Positions 28,142-36,811 of a stretch of 64,000 bases of DNA are shown here, piece after piece. Both the position numbers and the translations under genes were made by a program. The stretch's first letter is position 1. Each line of letters starts with the position of its first letter. Under the pieces are notes generated by a model. The model searched no databases, was not told where the DNA came from, and saw nothing but the letters and a program-made list of their open reading frames with translations. The DNA is taken from assembly GCF_001028175.1 (NCBI RefSeq), contig NZ_AEJF01000141.1, positions 1 through 64,000 of the forward strand, in the 5' to 3' direction. The stretch is from Caballeronia mineralivorans PML1(12) (GTDB lineage Bacteria > Pseudomonadota > Gammaproteobacteria > Burkholderiales > Burkholderiaceae).

Positions 28142-28150
28142 AGCATTCCC

Positions 28151-29716
28151 TTAGGCGTCGACATGTGACGCAATGTTCGATAAAACGTCTTCACGAACGG
28201 CGTTCTTCAGCACTTTTCCGATCGAGGAGCGTGGCAGGTCATCGTAGAAATGAACGTGCTTCGGCGTATGTACCGGGCCCAGCTTTTCTCGCACGAACGC
28301 GGACAGTTCAGCCTCGGTGACAACCATGCCGGCGCGCAGTTGTACCGCCGCCTGCACGGCCTCCCCCCATTTGTCGTCAGGAATGCCAAATACAGTGCAT
28401 TCGTGAACGGCCGGATGCTGACCCAGCGCATTTTCGACATCGACCGGATAGACATTAAAGCCGCCGGTGATCACCAGGTCGCGGATTCGATCTTTCAAGT
28501 AGAGGAAACCGGACTCATCGATAAACCCGCGATCGCCGGTATGCAGCCAACCGTCGATAAGCGTTTCCGCGGTTTTCTCGGGCAGATTCCAATACCCCGT
28601 CATCAGCAGATCACCGCGGGCTACGACCTCACCCACTTCACCCGGAGGCAGTAGCCGGCCTTCCGGAGACATGATCGCGACGTCGCTGAACCATGTCGTT
28701 GCGCCAACGGACGACCATCGCTGCGGATCTTCGAAATCTTCGGGGCGCATGACCGTCAGGATCTGTGGCGCTTCGGTCTGGCCGTAAGTTGTTCCCAATA
28801 CCGGTCCGAAGAATGCGCGCACTTCACGAATCTTTTCGGAAGGCATTGCCGCGCCGCCATAGATCAGGCGCCGAAGATTCGGAAAGTCCCCTCGCGAGAT
28901 ACCGGGTAGGGCCATCAACATGTAGACCAAGGTTGGCGGCATGAAGCTGACCGTTCCGGCGCGATCCCGAAAAGCGTTGCGCACAGCTTGCGCGCCTGCT
29001 TCCGGGAGAATGACGTGGCATCCGCCCTGGGCAAGAATGGGCAGGATGTACGTAGATGTGCCGTGGGTGATCGGTGCGCCCACGATATAACGGTCATGTT
29101 CGTCGAAGCGCCATGCCTGGATCTGGTTCGTCACATTTGCCATCCATGCGCGATAGGGTTGCATCACGCCTTTGGGCGTGCCTGTCGTACCGCCGGTAAA
29201 CTTGATGGCTTGCGTGGCGTTGCCGGGTAGATCGAACCGGCGTGGCGACCAACCCGCGTAGGCGGCAACGAGATCGTGCAACCGGGGTTCGAGGGCTTTC
29301 TGATTCTCTTCCCGCCGCTCGGATGGATTCGCATGATCACCGTAGCCTTGGCAGAGGATCCGGCTTGCCGTTGCATCCGCGACCAGGTCGACGTACGCCG
29401 TATCCACCACCAGGATGGTGGGTTGCGTCGTATCGACAATCCGCTGGATCTCCGGCTGAGTGCTGCGCGGATTGAGCGGTACCCAGACCTTTCCGCTGGC
29501 AAGCACTGCGAGTAGCGCGATCAGATGTTCCGTGCTGTTACCGGCACAGATGCCGACACGGCTCTGCAAGTTCGGATCGATTTCCTGAAAGGCTGCGGCC
29601 AGCGCCGCAACTTGCTGCCCGAGTTCGTCGTAACGTACAGCTCCATCGGGCGCGTCGATTGCAATGCGTGTAGGCCACCGGCGGGTGGCACGCCAGAAAA
29701 AATCGATCGGATACAT
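28151..29716 (-). CDS. AMP-dependent acyl-CoA ligase
   Basis: 521-residue ANL-superfamily CoA ligase. The ATP motif KFTGGTTGTPKGVMQPY, the A5 motif TTYGQTEAPQ, the A7 Asp in LHTGDRGFIDESGFLYL and the C-terminal hinge DRIRDLVITGGFNVYPVD are all present, as is the catalytic Lys near SSIGKVLKNA. The start at 29716 (MYPIDFFW) follows an AAGGA sequence; the frame stays open to 29842, but that stretch is not family-like. First gene of the operon with the citryl-CoA-lyase-like enzyme and ACS carrier. The substrate is unknown and is inferred to be the imported carboxylic acid. Confidence 0.85.
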   Translation of the reverse strand: MYPIDFFWRATRRWPTRIAIDAPDGAVRYDELGQQVAALAAAFQEIDPNLQSRVGICAGNSTEHLIALLAVLASGKVWVPLNPRSTQPEIQRIVDTTQPTILVVDTAYVDLVADATASRILCQGYGDHANPSERREENQKALEPRLHDLVAAYAGWSPRRFDLPGNATQAIKFTGGTTGTPKGVMQPYRAWMANVTNQIQAWRFDEHDRYIVGAPITHGTSTYILPILAQGGCHVILPEAGAQAVRNAFRDRAGTVSFMPPTLVYMLMALPGISRGDFPNLRRLIYGGAAMPSEKIREVRAFFGPVLGTTYGQTEAPQILTVMRPEDFEDPQRWSSVGATTWFSDVAIMSPEGRLLPPGEVGEVVARGDLLMTGYWNLPEKTAETLIDGWLHTGDRGFIDESGFLYLKDRIRDLVITGGFNVYPVDVENALGQHPAVHECTVFGIPDDKWGEAVQAAVQLRAGMVVTEAELSAFVREKLGPVHTPKHVHFYDDLPRSSIGKVLKNAVREDVLSNIASHVDA

Positions 29717-30084
29717 GCTAAGGAATCCTTCGAGACGCCGTGTGGCTGTCTCCTGTTGTGCGGGCTGGATGTTCCGGAGCGATCGACGGCCTATGTTCCT
29801 GTACCGCCGATGTCCCCTCCGAGTGATAGTCATTCTCCACATCTACTGGGCGATGGGAAAATCATATCGTTCATTAGACGGACGTTTATGAGGCTTCTCG
29901 ACCTGAAGGATGTCGGTGTTTTCCCTGCTTGCGGATGGATTTTTAGGTACAGGGTTATGTCATCGCGGCTTAAAACACGATGGTATAAGGGATTTACTCT
30001 GGCATACTGGCTCGCATCCTCCACGTGCTCATTCCTGCCATGTCTTCTAGAATCGCCAGCCAAATCGTTCAGCAAGCGGACACT
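29717..30084. promoter_or_regulatory. Divergent promoter region between the CoA-ligase operon and the IclR gene
   Basis: 368 bp between the two chosen starts; the half next to the IclR gene (about 29860-30010) is AT-richer. A divergent regulator-operon layout implies operator sites here, but I could not identify a convincing IclR-type palindrome by eye. Confidence 0.4.
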
Positions 30085-30852
30085 ATGAGCGACCCGGATA
30101 ACGCGGGCTCAAGGACCCTGCGCCGGGGTTTGGATGTGCTGGAAGTGGTACTGAGTGCAGGCAGCGAAGGCGTTCGTGTCATTGACATCTGCCGCCGCTG
30201 CGCACTGGAGCGCGCGACTGTGTACCGCCTGTTGCAGACGCTCATCAACGAAGCTTATGTCGAACCGAGCGGTCGATATCGATACGTGCCTGGAAAGAAA
30301 GTGAACCAGTGGCGAGTCGAAAGCATGTTGACCCAGTCAGGCATCGCTGCACGCCTTGAACCTGTTCTTCAGCATGTCAGCGCCGTCAGCGGCGACGCTG
30401 CATTCGCTATCGTCCGGGAGGGCGGCATGTCCTCGTGCATCGCCCGGCAAGTGGGAACCTACCCCATCCAGATACTCGCGGTGCAGGTGGGAACGCGGCA
30501 ACCATTGGGTGTGGGCGCCGCGGGCCTCGCGCTTCTCGCGGCTTTACCGGATGAGGATGCGGAGGCCGTCATCGCGCAACACGGCAATATGCTGTCGAAC
30601 TATGGTGGCATGACGCAGGACCGGCTGCGGCTTCTGGTCAAGGCATGCCGGGAGCGCGGGTGGTCGGTGATCGGCAATCATGCGGCCAAGGGCGCGATCG
30701 GCGTGGGGATGGCGGTCTGCGATCGTCGCGGAAATCCGGTTGCAGCCGTAAGCGTGGCGGCACCTATCGACCGGATGCCCCGCCCAAGACAGGAGTTCAT
30801 CGTCGGCGCTATTCGATCTGCGCTCAAAACAGTTATTGGGCAGGGGCTTTGA
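30085..30852 (+). CDS. IclR-family transcriptional regulator
   Basis: About 255 residues. The N-terminal winged helix (TLRRGLDVLEVVLSAG, then RRCALERATVYRLLQTL) leads to an IclR effector domain with HVSAVSGDAAF, GTRQPLGVGAAGLALLA and the C-terminal AVSVAAPIDRMP. The start at 30085 is chosen from family alignment; earlier in-frame starts (GTG 30025, ATG 30040) have no ribosome site. It is divergent from the CoA ligase operon, so it probably responds to the imported acid or a derived intermediate. Confidence 0.85.
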   Translation: MSDPDNAGSRTLRRGLDVLEVVLSAGSEGVRVIDICRRCALERATVYRLLQTLINEAYVEPSGRYRYVPGKKVNQWRVESMLTQSGIAARLEPVLQHVSAVSGDAAFAIVREGGMSSCIARQVGTYPIQILAVQVGTRQPLGVGAAGLALLAALPDEDAEAVIAQHGNMLSNYGGMTQDRLRLLVKACRERGWSVIGNHAAKGAIGVGMAVCDRRGNPVAAVSVAAPIDRMPRPRQEFIVGAIRSALKTVIGQGL

Positions 30853-31008
30853 GGTATGCCGTCATTGCCGGCTCTATCCCGCAAGTTGGCATCGCCAGTT
30901 CAGGCCCATAAATAGAATGAAATTATCGAAGATTGCCGTTTCAGTGAGATTTTTTCTCAGCCGACGGTTCCTATACTGGAGCACGGCAGGCATACAGGGA
31001 GAAACGCG

Positions 31009-32205
31009 ATGGACACGACCAACGCGGCGTTGGACTTCGATCGGCAATTGACGCAGTGGCGACACCGGTTTCATCGCGCGCCCGAAACGGGTTTCGAGGA
31101 ACATGAAACGAGCGCGTTTGCCGCGAAGGTGCTTGGAGGATTCGGACTTGAGGTGACGCGGGGTATCGGCGGGACGGGTTTTGTCGCGAGTCTGTCCTGT
31201 GGCGATGGTCGCGGCGTGATCGGCCTGCGCGCGGAGATGGACGCGCTCAACATCCATGAGCAAGCGCCGGAACGTAGCCACGCCTCCATTCGCGCGGGCA
31301 AGTCCCATGCTTGCGGCCACGATGGCCACATGAGCATGGTGCTGGGCGCGGCGAAGCTTTTGTGCGAGCGGCGCGATTTCAACGGCACCGTGCGTTTCAT
31401 CTTCCAGCCGGCCGAGGAACACGGCAAAGGCGCGAAGGCGATGATCGCCGACAAGCTGTTCGAACGCTTCCCCGTCGATGAAATCTACGGCGTTCATAAC
31501 ATTCCAGGTCTGCGTGCAGGACACATCGCAACACGGGCTGGTGGAATCATGGCCAGTGAGGATAACTTCGTTATCCGTATCAATGGACGTGGTGGCCACG
31601 CGGCACGGCCGCATATGACCATCGATCCGATTGTGATTGCGGCAGAGGTCGTGCTTGCTTTGCAGACGGTGGTGTCGAGGAGTGTGGATCCAGGCGTACC
31701 CGCGGTGATTTCCTGCACGGAGTTGTTCACCGATGGCATCCGCAACGCGATTCCCGGACAGGTCGTGATCAAAGGCGATACACGCAGCTATACCCCTGCT
31801 GTGCAGCAGTTGCTCGAGGCCCGGATGCGCAGCATTAGCGAAGGTATTTGCGCGGCTCACGGCGCCGAATGTACGTTCGAATACACGCATGAGTTCGTTC
31901 CCACTGTGAATACGCCGGAATGCGTTCCGACGGCGATCGCGGCAGCGACGGCAGTCGTGGGCGCGGCGAACGTGGATGGCAACGTGGCCCCCATGATGAT
32001 TTCGGAAGACTTCGGCGCATTCCTTCAGGTCGTACCCGGTAACTTTGCGTTCATTGGCAACGGTGCTGAAGGTGAGCCGGGTGCGACACCGCTTCACAAC
32101 GCCCGATACGATTTCAACGATGCGGTCTTGCCTATCGGAGCGCGTTATCTAGCGGAGATCGTGCGCGCGAAACTGCCGATCATCCATCACCAGAGGAAAG
32201 TTTGA
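31009..32205 (+). CDS. M20D-family amidohydrolase (hippurate hydrolase-like)
   Basis: Binuclear metal amidohydrolase of 398 residues that removes an acyl group from an N-acyl amino acid. Metal ligands are present: Cys and His in SHACGHDGHM, Glu pair in QPAEEHGKGA, His in YGVHNIPGL and a C-terminal His in LHNARYDFND. The dimerisation lid domain starts near GRGGHAARPH. A GGGAG ribosome site precedes the ATG. Its TGA overlaps the ATG of diaminopropionate ammonia-lyase, so translation is coupled, and its natural substrate is probably an N-acylated 2,3-diaminopropionate. A TATACT box at 30972 could be the -10 of its promoter. Confidence 0.85.
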   Translation: MDTTNAALDFDRQLTQWRHRFHRAPETGFEEHETSAFAAKVLGGFGLEVTRGIGGTGFVASLSCGDGRGVIGLRAEMDALNIHEQAPERSHASIRAGKSHACGHDGHMSMVLGAAKLLCERRDFNGTVRFIFQPAEEHGKGAKAMIADKLFERFPVDEIYGVHNIPGLRAGHIATRAGGIMASEDNFVIRINGRGGHAARPHMTIDPIVIAAEVVLALQTVVSRSVDPGVPAVISCTELFTDGIRNAIPGQVVIKGDTRSYTPAVQQLLEARMRSISEGICAAHGAECTFEYTHEFVPTVNTPECVPTAIAAATAVVGAANVDGNVAPMMISEDFGAFLQVVPGNFAFIGNGAEGEPGATPLHNARYDFNDAVLPIGARYLAEIVRAKLPIIHHQRKV

Positions 32206-33425
32206 TGCTGCACCATAACGCCAACGCGCGCCGGGGTCGTTACGACGATTCGCTTCGCGAGATCCTGAACATTCAAGCCGCCGATGAAAGCCGCGCGTGG
32301 TTATCGACGTGGGAGGGACTGAACGCTGGTTCGACACCGCTATGGGACCTGCCCGACCTTGCTGCACGGCTGCGTGTTGGCTCGATCAGCGTCAAGGATG
32401 AAAGCAATCGCTCTGCGCTTGGCAGCTTCAAGGCGCTGGGTGCACCGATTGCGCTGATCCGCTTGATCCGGCGCCTGTGGCCGGACCAGGACTTCGTTCC
32501 GGCGAAGTTGACCGCCGGGCACTACAAGGCGTTGCTGCAGGATTTCACCGTCATCAGCGCGACCGATGGCAACCACGGCCGGGCGTTGGCTGCGGCTGCG
32601 CGTAGCATCGGTTGCAAGTGCGTGATCGTGCTGCATCGCCATGTGAACGACGAGCGGCGAGTCGCCATAGAACAGTTGGGCGCGCAGATCGTGCAGATCG
32701 AAGGCAACTACGACGAGTCGGTAAAAGAGGTCGCACGGCGGGCCGGCGAGCACGGCTGGCACGTCGTCTCCGATACCTCCTATGACGGGTACGAAACCAT
32801 CCCGCGCGACGTGATGCAGGGATACGGCACGATTGCCGCCGAAGCCATCGAGCAACGCGATAAGGGTTCTTACACGCACGTCTTTATTCAGGGCGGTGTT
32901 GGCGGACTGGCGGCCGGCGTCGTAAGTTATTTCGCCGAGCATGATGGCGACCGACGCCCGCAATGCGTGATCGTCGAGCCGGGACAGGCGGATTGTCTGT
33001 TTCAAAGCGCGGTGCAAGGACAGGCGGCGCGCGCGACGGGCTCCGTTGATTCGATCATGGCCGGCCTTGCTTGCGGAGAAGCGTCACCGCTGGCATGGCA
33101 CTTCCTGCACGTGCTCGCCGATGTCTTCATCACCATTCCCGACGATGCCGCCATCGAGGCCATGCGGATTTTTGCGGCGGGTTCCGAGCGCGATGTTCCG
33201 ATTGTGGCGGGGGAGTCGGGCGCGGCGGGCCTTGCCGGACTTATTCAGGTGGCAGGCAGCGCGGAAGATCGAGCCGCGCTTGGGCTCGGTATGGAATCTA
33301 ACGTACTGCTGCTGAACACCGAAGGCGCCACTGCGCCGGAGTTATATCGGCAACTGACAGGATTGCGCGCCGATGACGTGCTGGAGACGCAGCAACGGTG
33401 GCTCGGACAGCAAAAAAGGCTCTAA
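32205..33425 (+). CDS. dpaL: 2,3-Diaminopropionate ammonia-lyase
   Basis: PLP fold-type II enzyme of 406 residues that converts 2,3-diaminopropionate to pyruvate and two ammonia. The PLP Lys is about residue 76 in ALGSFKALG. Other family marks are STWEGLNAGSTPLWDLPDLA, SATDGNHGRALAAAA, the VVSDTSYDGYETIPRDVMQG block and the phosphate-binding loop FIQGGVGGLAAGV. Start: ATG at 32205 overlapping the TGA of the upstream M20 gene by one base, with AGAGGAAAG just before it. Enterobacterial ygeX/ygeY show the same enzyme beside an M20 peptidase. The gene ends 4 bp inside the convergent LysR gene. Confidence 0.9.
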   Translation: MLHHNANARRGRYDDSLREILNIQAADESRAWLSTWEGLNAGSTPLWDLPDLAARLRVGSISVKDESNRSALGSFKALGAPIALIRLIRRLWPDQDFVPAKLTAGHYKALLQDFTVISATDGNHGRALAAAARSIGCKCVIVLHRHVNDERRVAIEQLGAQIVQIEGNYDESVKEVARRAGEHGWHVVSDTSYDGYETIPRDVMQGYGTIAAEAIEQRDKGSYTHVFIQGGVGGLAAGVVSYFAEHDGDRRPQCVIVEPGQADCLFQSAVQGQAARATGSVDSIMAGLACGEASPLAWHFLHVLADVFITIPDDAAIEAMRIFAAGSERDVPIVAGESGAAGLAGLIQVAGSAEDRAALGLGMESNVLLLNTEGATAPELYRQLTGLRADDVLETQQRWLGQQKRL

Positions 33426-34363
33426 TCGGAGAAACCGTTCTCGAAGGTCTTGCGCAGATAGGACACAAACGCGGTCACCGCACGGGGCACATGCGACGCG
33501 TAAGGCCGAACGACGTATAGCTGCTCGGCGAATACACCCCTGGGTTGCCACTCCGGCAACAGCCGGATCAATTGCCCGGCGCGCAGTGCAGCCTGCGCGC
33601 TGAAATCGGGCAGCAGCGCAATGCCGAGATCATCGAGTGCAGCGTCGCGTAAGGTTTCGCTATTGTTCGCAGAAAACGGGCCGGTGATCGGCACGGTTAC
33701 GCGGCTGGCCGCTGTCTTGCGTCCCGTCGTGCGCTCGAACGTCCAGGCGGGGGCCTCTTGTGCACGCGGATAGAACAGGCAGTCATGCGCGGCTAGCTCT
33801 TGTGGCGCGGCGGGCGTGCCGCGCCGCCGCAAATAAGCGCGCGTCGCCACGATTACCGAGCGCGTCGCGCACAGGGTCCAGGCCACGTGCGTCTCAGGCG
33901 CGGCCGCGCTATGACGGATCGCGAGATCGAAACCCTCGCTGGCGAGCGAACTGATCCGGTCCGACACTTCGAGCTGCACGCGCACTTCCGGATTTGCCCG
34001 AAGAAAGGCCGACAGATGCGGCACAAGCTGCTGCCGCGCGAACGCCACCGGGGCGGTGACGCGCAACACGCCGCGCGCGATACCCGCCGAATCGCGCACA
34101 CCTGCGAAACTTTGCGCAATATCCGCATACTGACCGCGGGTTTGATCGACCAGACGTTGTCCCGCCTCGGTCAGCCGCACGCTGCGCGTTGTGCGCTGCA
34201 CCAGCGACACCCCTGCTGCGCGCTCCAGTTCGGCGATCCGTTGGCTCATGGCGGCCTTGCTCACGCCCAGCCGCGTGGCGGCACGGGTATAACTCCCTTG
34301 CTGCGCGAGAATGGTCAGCCAGTAGAGATGGGTCCAGAGCGACTCGACGCGTTGCGTTTCCAT
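33422..34363 (-). CDS. LysR-family transcriptional regulator
   Basis: 313 residues from the ATG at 34363; the frame could start at 34390. The helix-turn-helix is AATRLGVSKAAMSQRIAELE, followed by the linker SLVQRTTRSVRLTEAG and a standard effector domain. Its 3' end overlaps the convergent dpaL by 4 bp. It is divergent from mmsA (about 108 bp between starts), so mmsA is the most likely target. Confidence 0.85.
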   Translation of the reverse strand: METQRVESLWTHLYWLTILAQQGSYTRAATRLGVSKAAMSQRIAELERAAGVSLVQRTTRSVRLTEAGQRLVDQTRGQYADIAQSFAGVRDSAGIARGVLRVTAPVAFARQQLVPHLSAFLRANPEVRVQLEVSDRISSLASEGFDLAIRHSAAAPETHVAWTLCATRSVIVATRAYLRRRGTPAAPQELAAHDCLFYPRAQEAPAWTFERTTGRKTAASRVTVPITGPFSANNSETLRDAALDDLGIALLPDFSAQAALRAGQLIRLLPEWQPRGVFAEQLYVVRPYASHVPRAVTAFVSYLRKTFENGFSD

Positions 34364-34471
34364 ATCTTCATTGTTCACCATAGAAAACAATCATTTCAAT
34401 CATAACGTCTTTGCAGACGCGCCCGGCGTTCTTACACTCTGAGCATTCCCAACTCATTCAGGTGCCTCATC

Positions 34472-35983
34472 ATGCAAAGCTTCAGCGATCGCGCGGACGT
34501 CGGCCACTTTATTCAGGGTCGCCGTGTTCCCGGCACGGGCAGCCGCACCCAGCCGATCTTCAATCCCGCGACCGGTGAGCAAGCACGCACGCTGCGTCTG
34601 GGCGATGTCGCCGATGTCGACGCCGCCGTTGCCAGCGCAAAGAAGGCGTTCGTGGCCTGGAGCGAGACGCCGCCTATCCGGCGCGCGCGGGTCATGCTGC
34701 GTTTTCTGGAACTGATGAATAAACACCGCGACGAGCTCGCCGCGATCATCACCGCCGAGCACGGCAAGGTGTTCAGCGACGCGCAGGGTGAAGTGTCGCG
34801 GGGTATCGACGTGATCGAATTTGCATGCGGCATTCCGCAGCTTTTGAAGGGCGATTACACGGAGCAGGTATCGACGGGTATCGATAACTGGACGACGCGT
34901 CAGGCGCTTGGCGTGGTGGCTGGCATTACGCCGTTCAACTTCCCGTGCATGGTGCCGTGCTGGATGTTCCCGGTTGCTATCGCGGCGGGCAATGCGTTTG
35001 TGCTGAAGCCGAGCGAGCGGGATCCGTCGGCGGCGCTGTTCATGGCGGGGTTGTTGCAGGAAGCTGGGCTGCCCGATGGCGTGTTCAGCGTGGTGCAAGG
35101 CGACAAGGTGGTGGTCGATGCGCTGCTCGTGCATCCCGATGTGAAGGCCATCAGCTTTGTCGGTTCAACGCCGATCGCGAATTACATCTATCAGACAGGC
35201 GCGCAGCACGGTAAGCGCGTGCAGGCGCTTGGCGGCGCGAAGAATCACATGGTCGTGATGCCGGATGCCGATCTCGATCAGGCTATCGATGCACTGGTTG
35301 GCGCGGGATATGGGTCGGCGGGCGAGCGCTGCATGGCGATCTCGGTGGCGGTGCTGGTTGGCGATGTGGCTGACAAGCTGATTCCGCGGCTTGCCGAGCG
35401 GGCACGCACGCTGATCGTGAAGAACGGCATGGAAGCCGATGCTGAAATGGGTCCGATCGTCACACGTCAGGCGCTAGAACGCATTGAAGGTTACATTGCG
35501 CTGGGTGTGGAAGAGGGTGCTTCGCTGGTGGTCGATGGGCGTGGGTTGAAGGTGCAGGGGCATGAAGCGGGCTTCTTCACGGGCGGTACGTTGTTCGATC
35601 ATGTGACGCCTGAGATGCGGATTTATAAGGAAGAGATCTTCGGACCGGTGCTGGCTTGTGTGCGGGTCAAGGACTTTACCGAAGCGGTTGATCTGATCAA
35701 TGCGCATGAGTTTGGTAATGGGGTCGCTTGCTACACGCGCGACGGGCATGTTGCGCGCGAGTTTGGACGGCGGATTGAAGTGGGCATGGTCGGGATCAAT
35801 GTGCCGATTCCAGTGCCGATGGCATGGCATGGTTTCGGTGGGTGGAAGCGCAGCCTGTTCGGCGATATGCACGCGTACGGCGAAGAAGGCGTGCGGTTTT
35901 ATACGCGACAAAAGTCGATCATGCAGCGGTGGCCGGAGAGCACGGAGAAGGGCGCGGAGTTTGCGATGCCTACGGCGAAGTGA
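34472..35983 (+). CDS. mmsA: Methylmalonate-semialdehyde dehydrogenase (CoA-acylating)
   Basis: Oxidises malonate or methylmalonate semialdehyde to acetyl-CoA or propionyl-CoA with NAD and CoA, late in valine, beta-alanine and inositol breakdown. It has 503 residues, normal for the family. The catalytic Cys is about residue 287 in SAGERCMAIS. The position of the general-base Glu of hydrolytic ALDHs reads LGGAKNHMVVMPDAD, the expected loss in CoA-acylating members. PFNFPCMVPCWM and the C-terminal GGWKRSLFGD are diagnostic. No mmsB or other pathway gene is adjacent, so it may serve several routes; DAP-derived metabolism next door is unrelated to its known substrate. Confidence 0.9.
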   Translation: MQSFSDRADVGHFIQGRRVPGTGSRTQPIFNPATGEQARTLRLGDVADVDAAVASAKKAFVAWSETPPIRRARVMLRFLELMNKHRDELAAIITAEHGKVFSDAQGEVSRGIDVIEFACGIPQLLKGDYTEQVSTGIDNWTTRQALGVVAGITPFNFPCMVPCWMFPVAIAAGNAFVLKPSERDPSAALFMAGLLQEAGLPDGVFSVVQGDKVVVDALLVHPDVKAISFVGSTPIANYIYQTGAQHGKRVQALGGAKNHMVVMPDADLDQAIDALVGAGYGSAGERCMAISVAVLVGDVADKLIPRLAERARTLIVKNGMEADAEMGPIVTRQALERIEGYIALGVEEGASLVVDGRGLKVQGHEAGFFTGGTLFDHVTPEMRIYKEEIFGPVLACVRVKDFTEAVDLINAHEFGNGVACYTRDGHVAREFGRRIEVGMVGINVPIPVPMAWHGFGGWKRSLFGDMHAYGEEGVRFYTRQKSIMQRWPESTEKGAEFAMPTAK

Positions 35984-36030
35984 GACGGAGATTTTGGGTC
36001 GCCGTTGCTGGCCGCAGCGGTCGGCTTAGG

Positions 36031-36050
36031 TTAAGTTAAGTTAAGTTAAG
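36031..36050. repeat. (TTAAG)4 short tandem repeat
   Basis: Four exact TTAAG units directly downstream of mmsA, with a partial copy on the left. It is not coding, and slippage here would not affect a protein. Confidence 0.8.
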
Positions 36051-36070
36051 TGGTTTTTCCAGTTTCACCG

Positions 36071-36104
36071 GTTGGTTAGACGGGCAGTCGTTCGTCTAAC
36101 CGAC
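36071..36104. terminator. Hairpin between convergent mmsA and tssJ
   Basis: GTTGGTTAGACG (36071-36082) pairs with CGTCTAACCGAC (36093-36104): 12 bp with one wobble and a 10-base loop. It sits between two converging genes, where a bidirectional terminator is expected, but neither side has a U-run. Confidence 0.45.
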
Positions 36105-36110
36105 GCGCAA

Positions 36111-36794
36111 TCAGGCGGGCCGCGCCCAATCATCTTTTATGGGCGCAGCTTTGCTTACCGGTTCTATCTGCAGTGTTGCATTCGGTTTGACGGGCCGCGC
36201 CGCGCCGGGATTCGTGGGTTGCGGGGTGTTAGCCGCCTGCGGTGCGCTGTGCCGCTTGACGACCTCGGTGCCAATGCCAGCCACACTTAACGAGCTGTCC
36301 TGCACCTCGACCTTGACCGGATCGGTCTTCTTCCACTGCTTCTTCGGCAACACCAGCTTCCACTTCGCGTTCCGTCCATCGTCGCGGAAGAATGCAACGA
36401 TGTCGACGTACTCCGCGTCGTCGCTCATCGGCTCACTGATGCTGGCGTTCGCATTGGGCCGGAGCACAAGATCCGTCGACCCAAGCAGGTCAGCCTTCAG
36501 TGCGTCCATATCATTTGTCTGCAACTGCGCGTAGTCGAGTTGATCGAACGCTTGCGGTGTCTTCAGTTGATAGATTCGCACCACGGTCGACAACGATTGT
36601 CCGGCGCCGTTTGTATTCGACGAAGACCGGCTGACGAAGTCGAGATTCATCGTTTTCACCTGTGTGGTGAATGCCCATTTCGCCGCGTCCACAGTTCCGC
36701 TCTTCACTGCTTGCCCCACCCCGCATCCCGCGAAAGTAAGGATGGCGCACGCCGCGGCGGCGAGTTGCGTCTGTCGGATCATCGTGGGGTTCAT
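36111..36794 (-). CDS. tssJ: Type VI secretion lipoprotein TssJ
   Basis: Outer-membrane lipoprotein that anchors the TssM-TssL trans-envelope complex of a T6SS. 227 residues: lipoprotein signal AAAACAILTFAGCG with acylated Cys near residue 24, then the TssJ fold with TVVRIYQLKTPQAFDQLDY, DLLGSTDLVL and AEYVDIVAFFRD. A Pro/Ala/Lys-rich C-terminal tail of about 60 residues lies beyond the usual domain. It follows tssG by 17 bp. The start at 36794 is chosen by the signal peptide. The partners TssL and TssM are absent here, so it is probably a relic. Confidence 0.85.
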   Translation of the reverse strand: MNPTMIRQTQLAAAACAILTFAGCGVGQAVKSGTVDAAKWAFTTQVKTMNLDFVSRSSSNTNGAGQSLSTVVRIYQLKTPQAFDQLDYAQLQTNDMDALKADLLGSTDLVLRPNANASISEPMSDDAEYVDIVAFFRDDGRNAKWKLVLPKKQWKKTDPVKVEVQDSSLSVAGIGTEVVKRHSAPQAANTPQPTNPGAARPVKPNATLQIEPVSKAAPIKDDWARPA

Positions 36795-36811
36795 GCTCGC
36801 ATTCCATTGTT

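Noticed and set aside
27212..28168. 318-residue rightward frame opposite the citryl-CoA-lyase-like gene
   Set aside because: Antisense shadow; the catalytic motifs of the leftward gene are convincing and the shadow has none.
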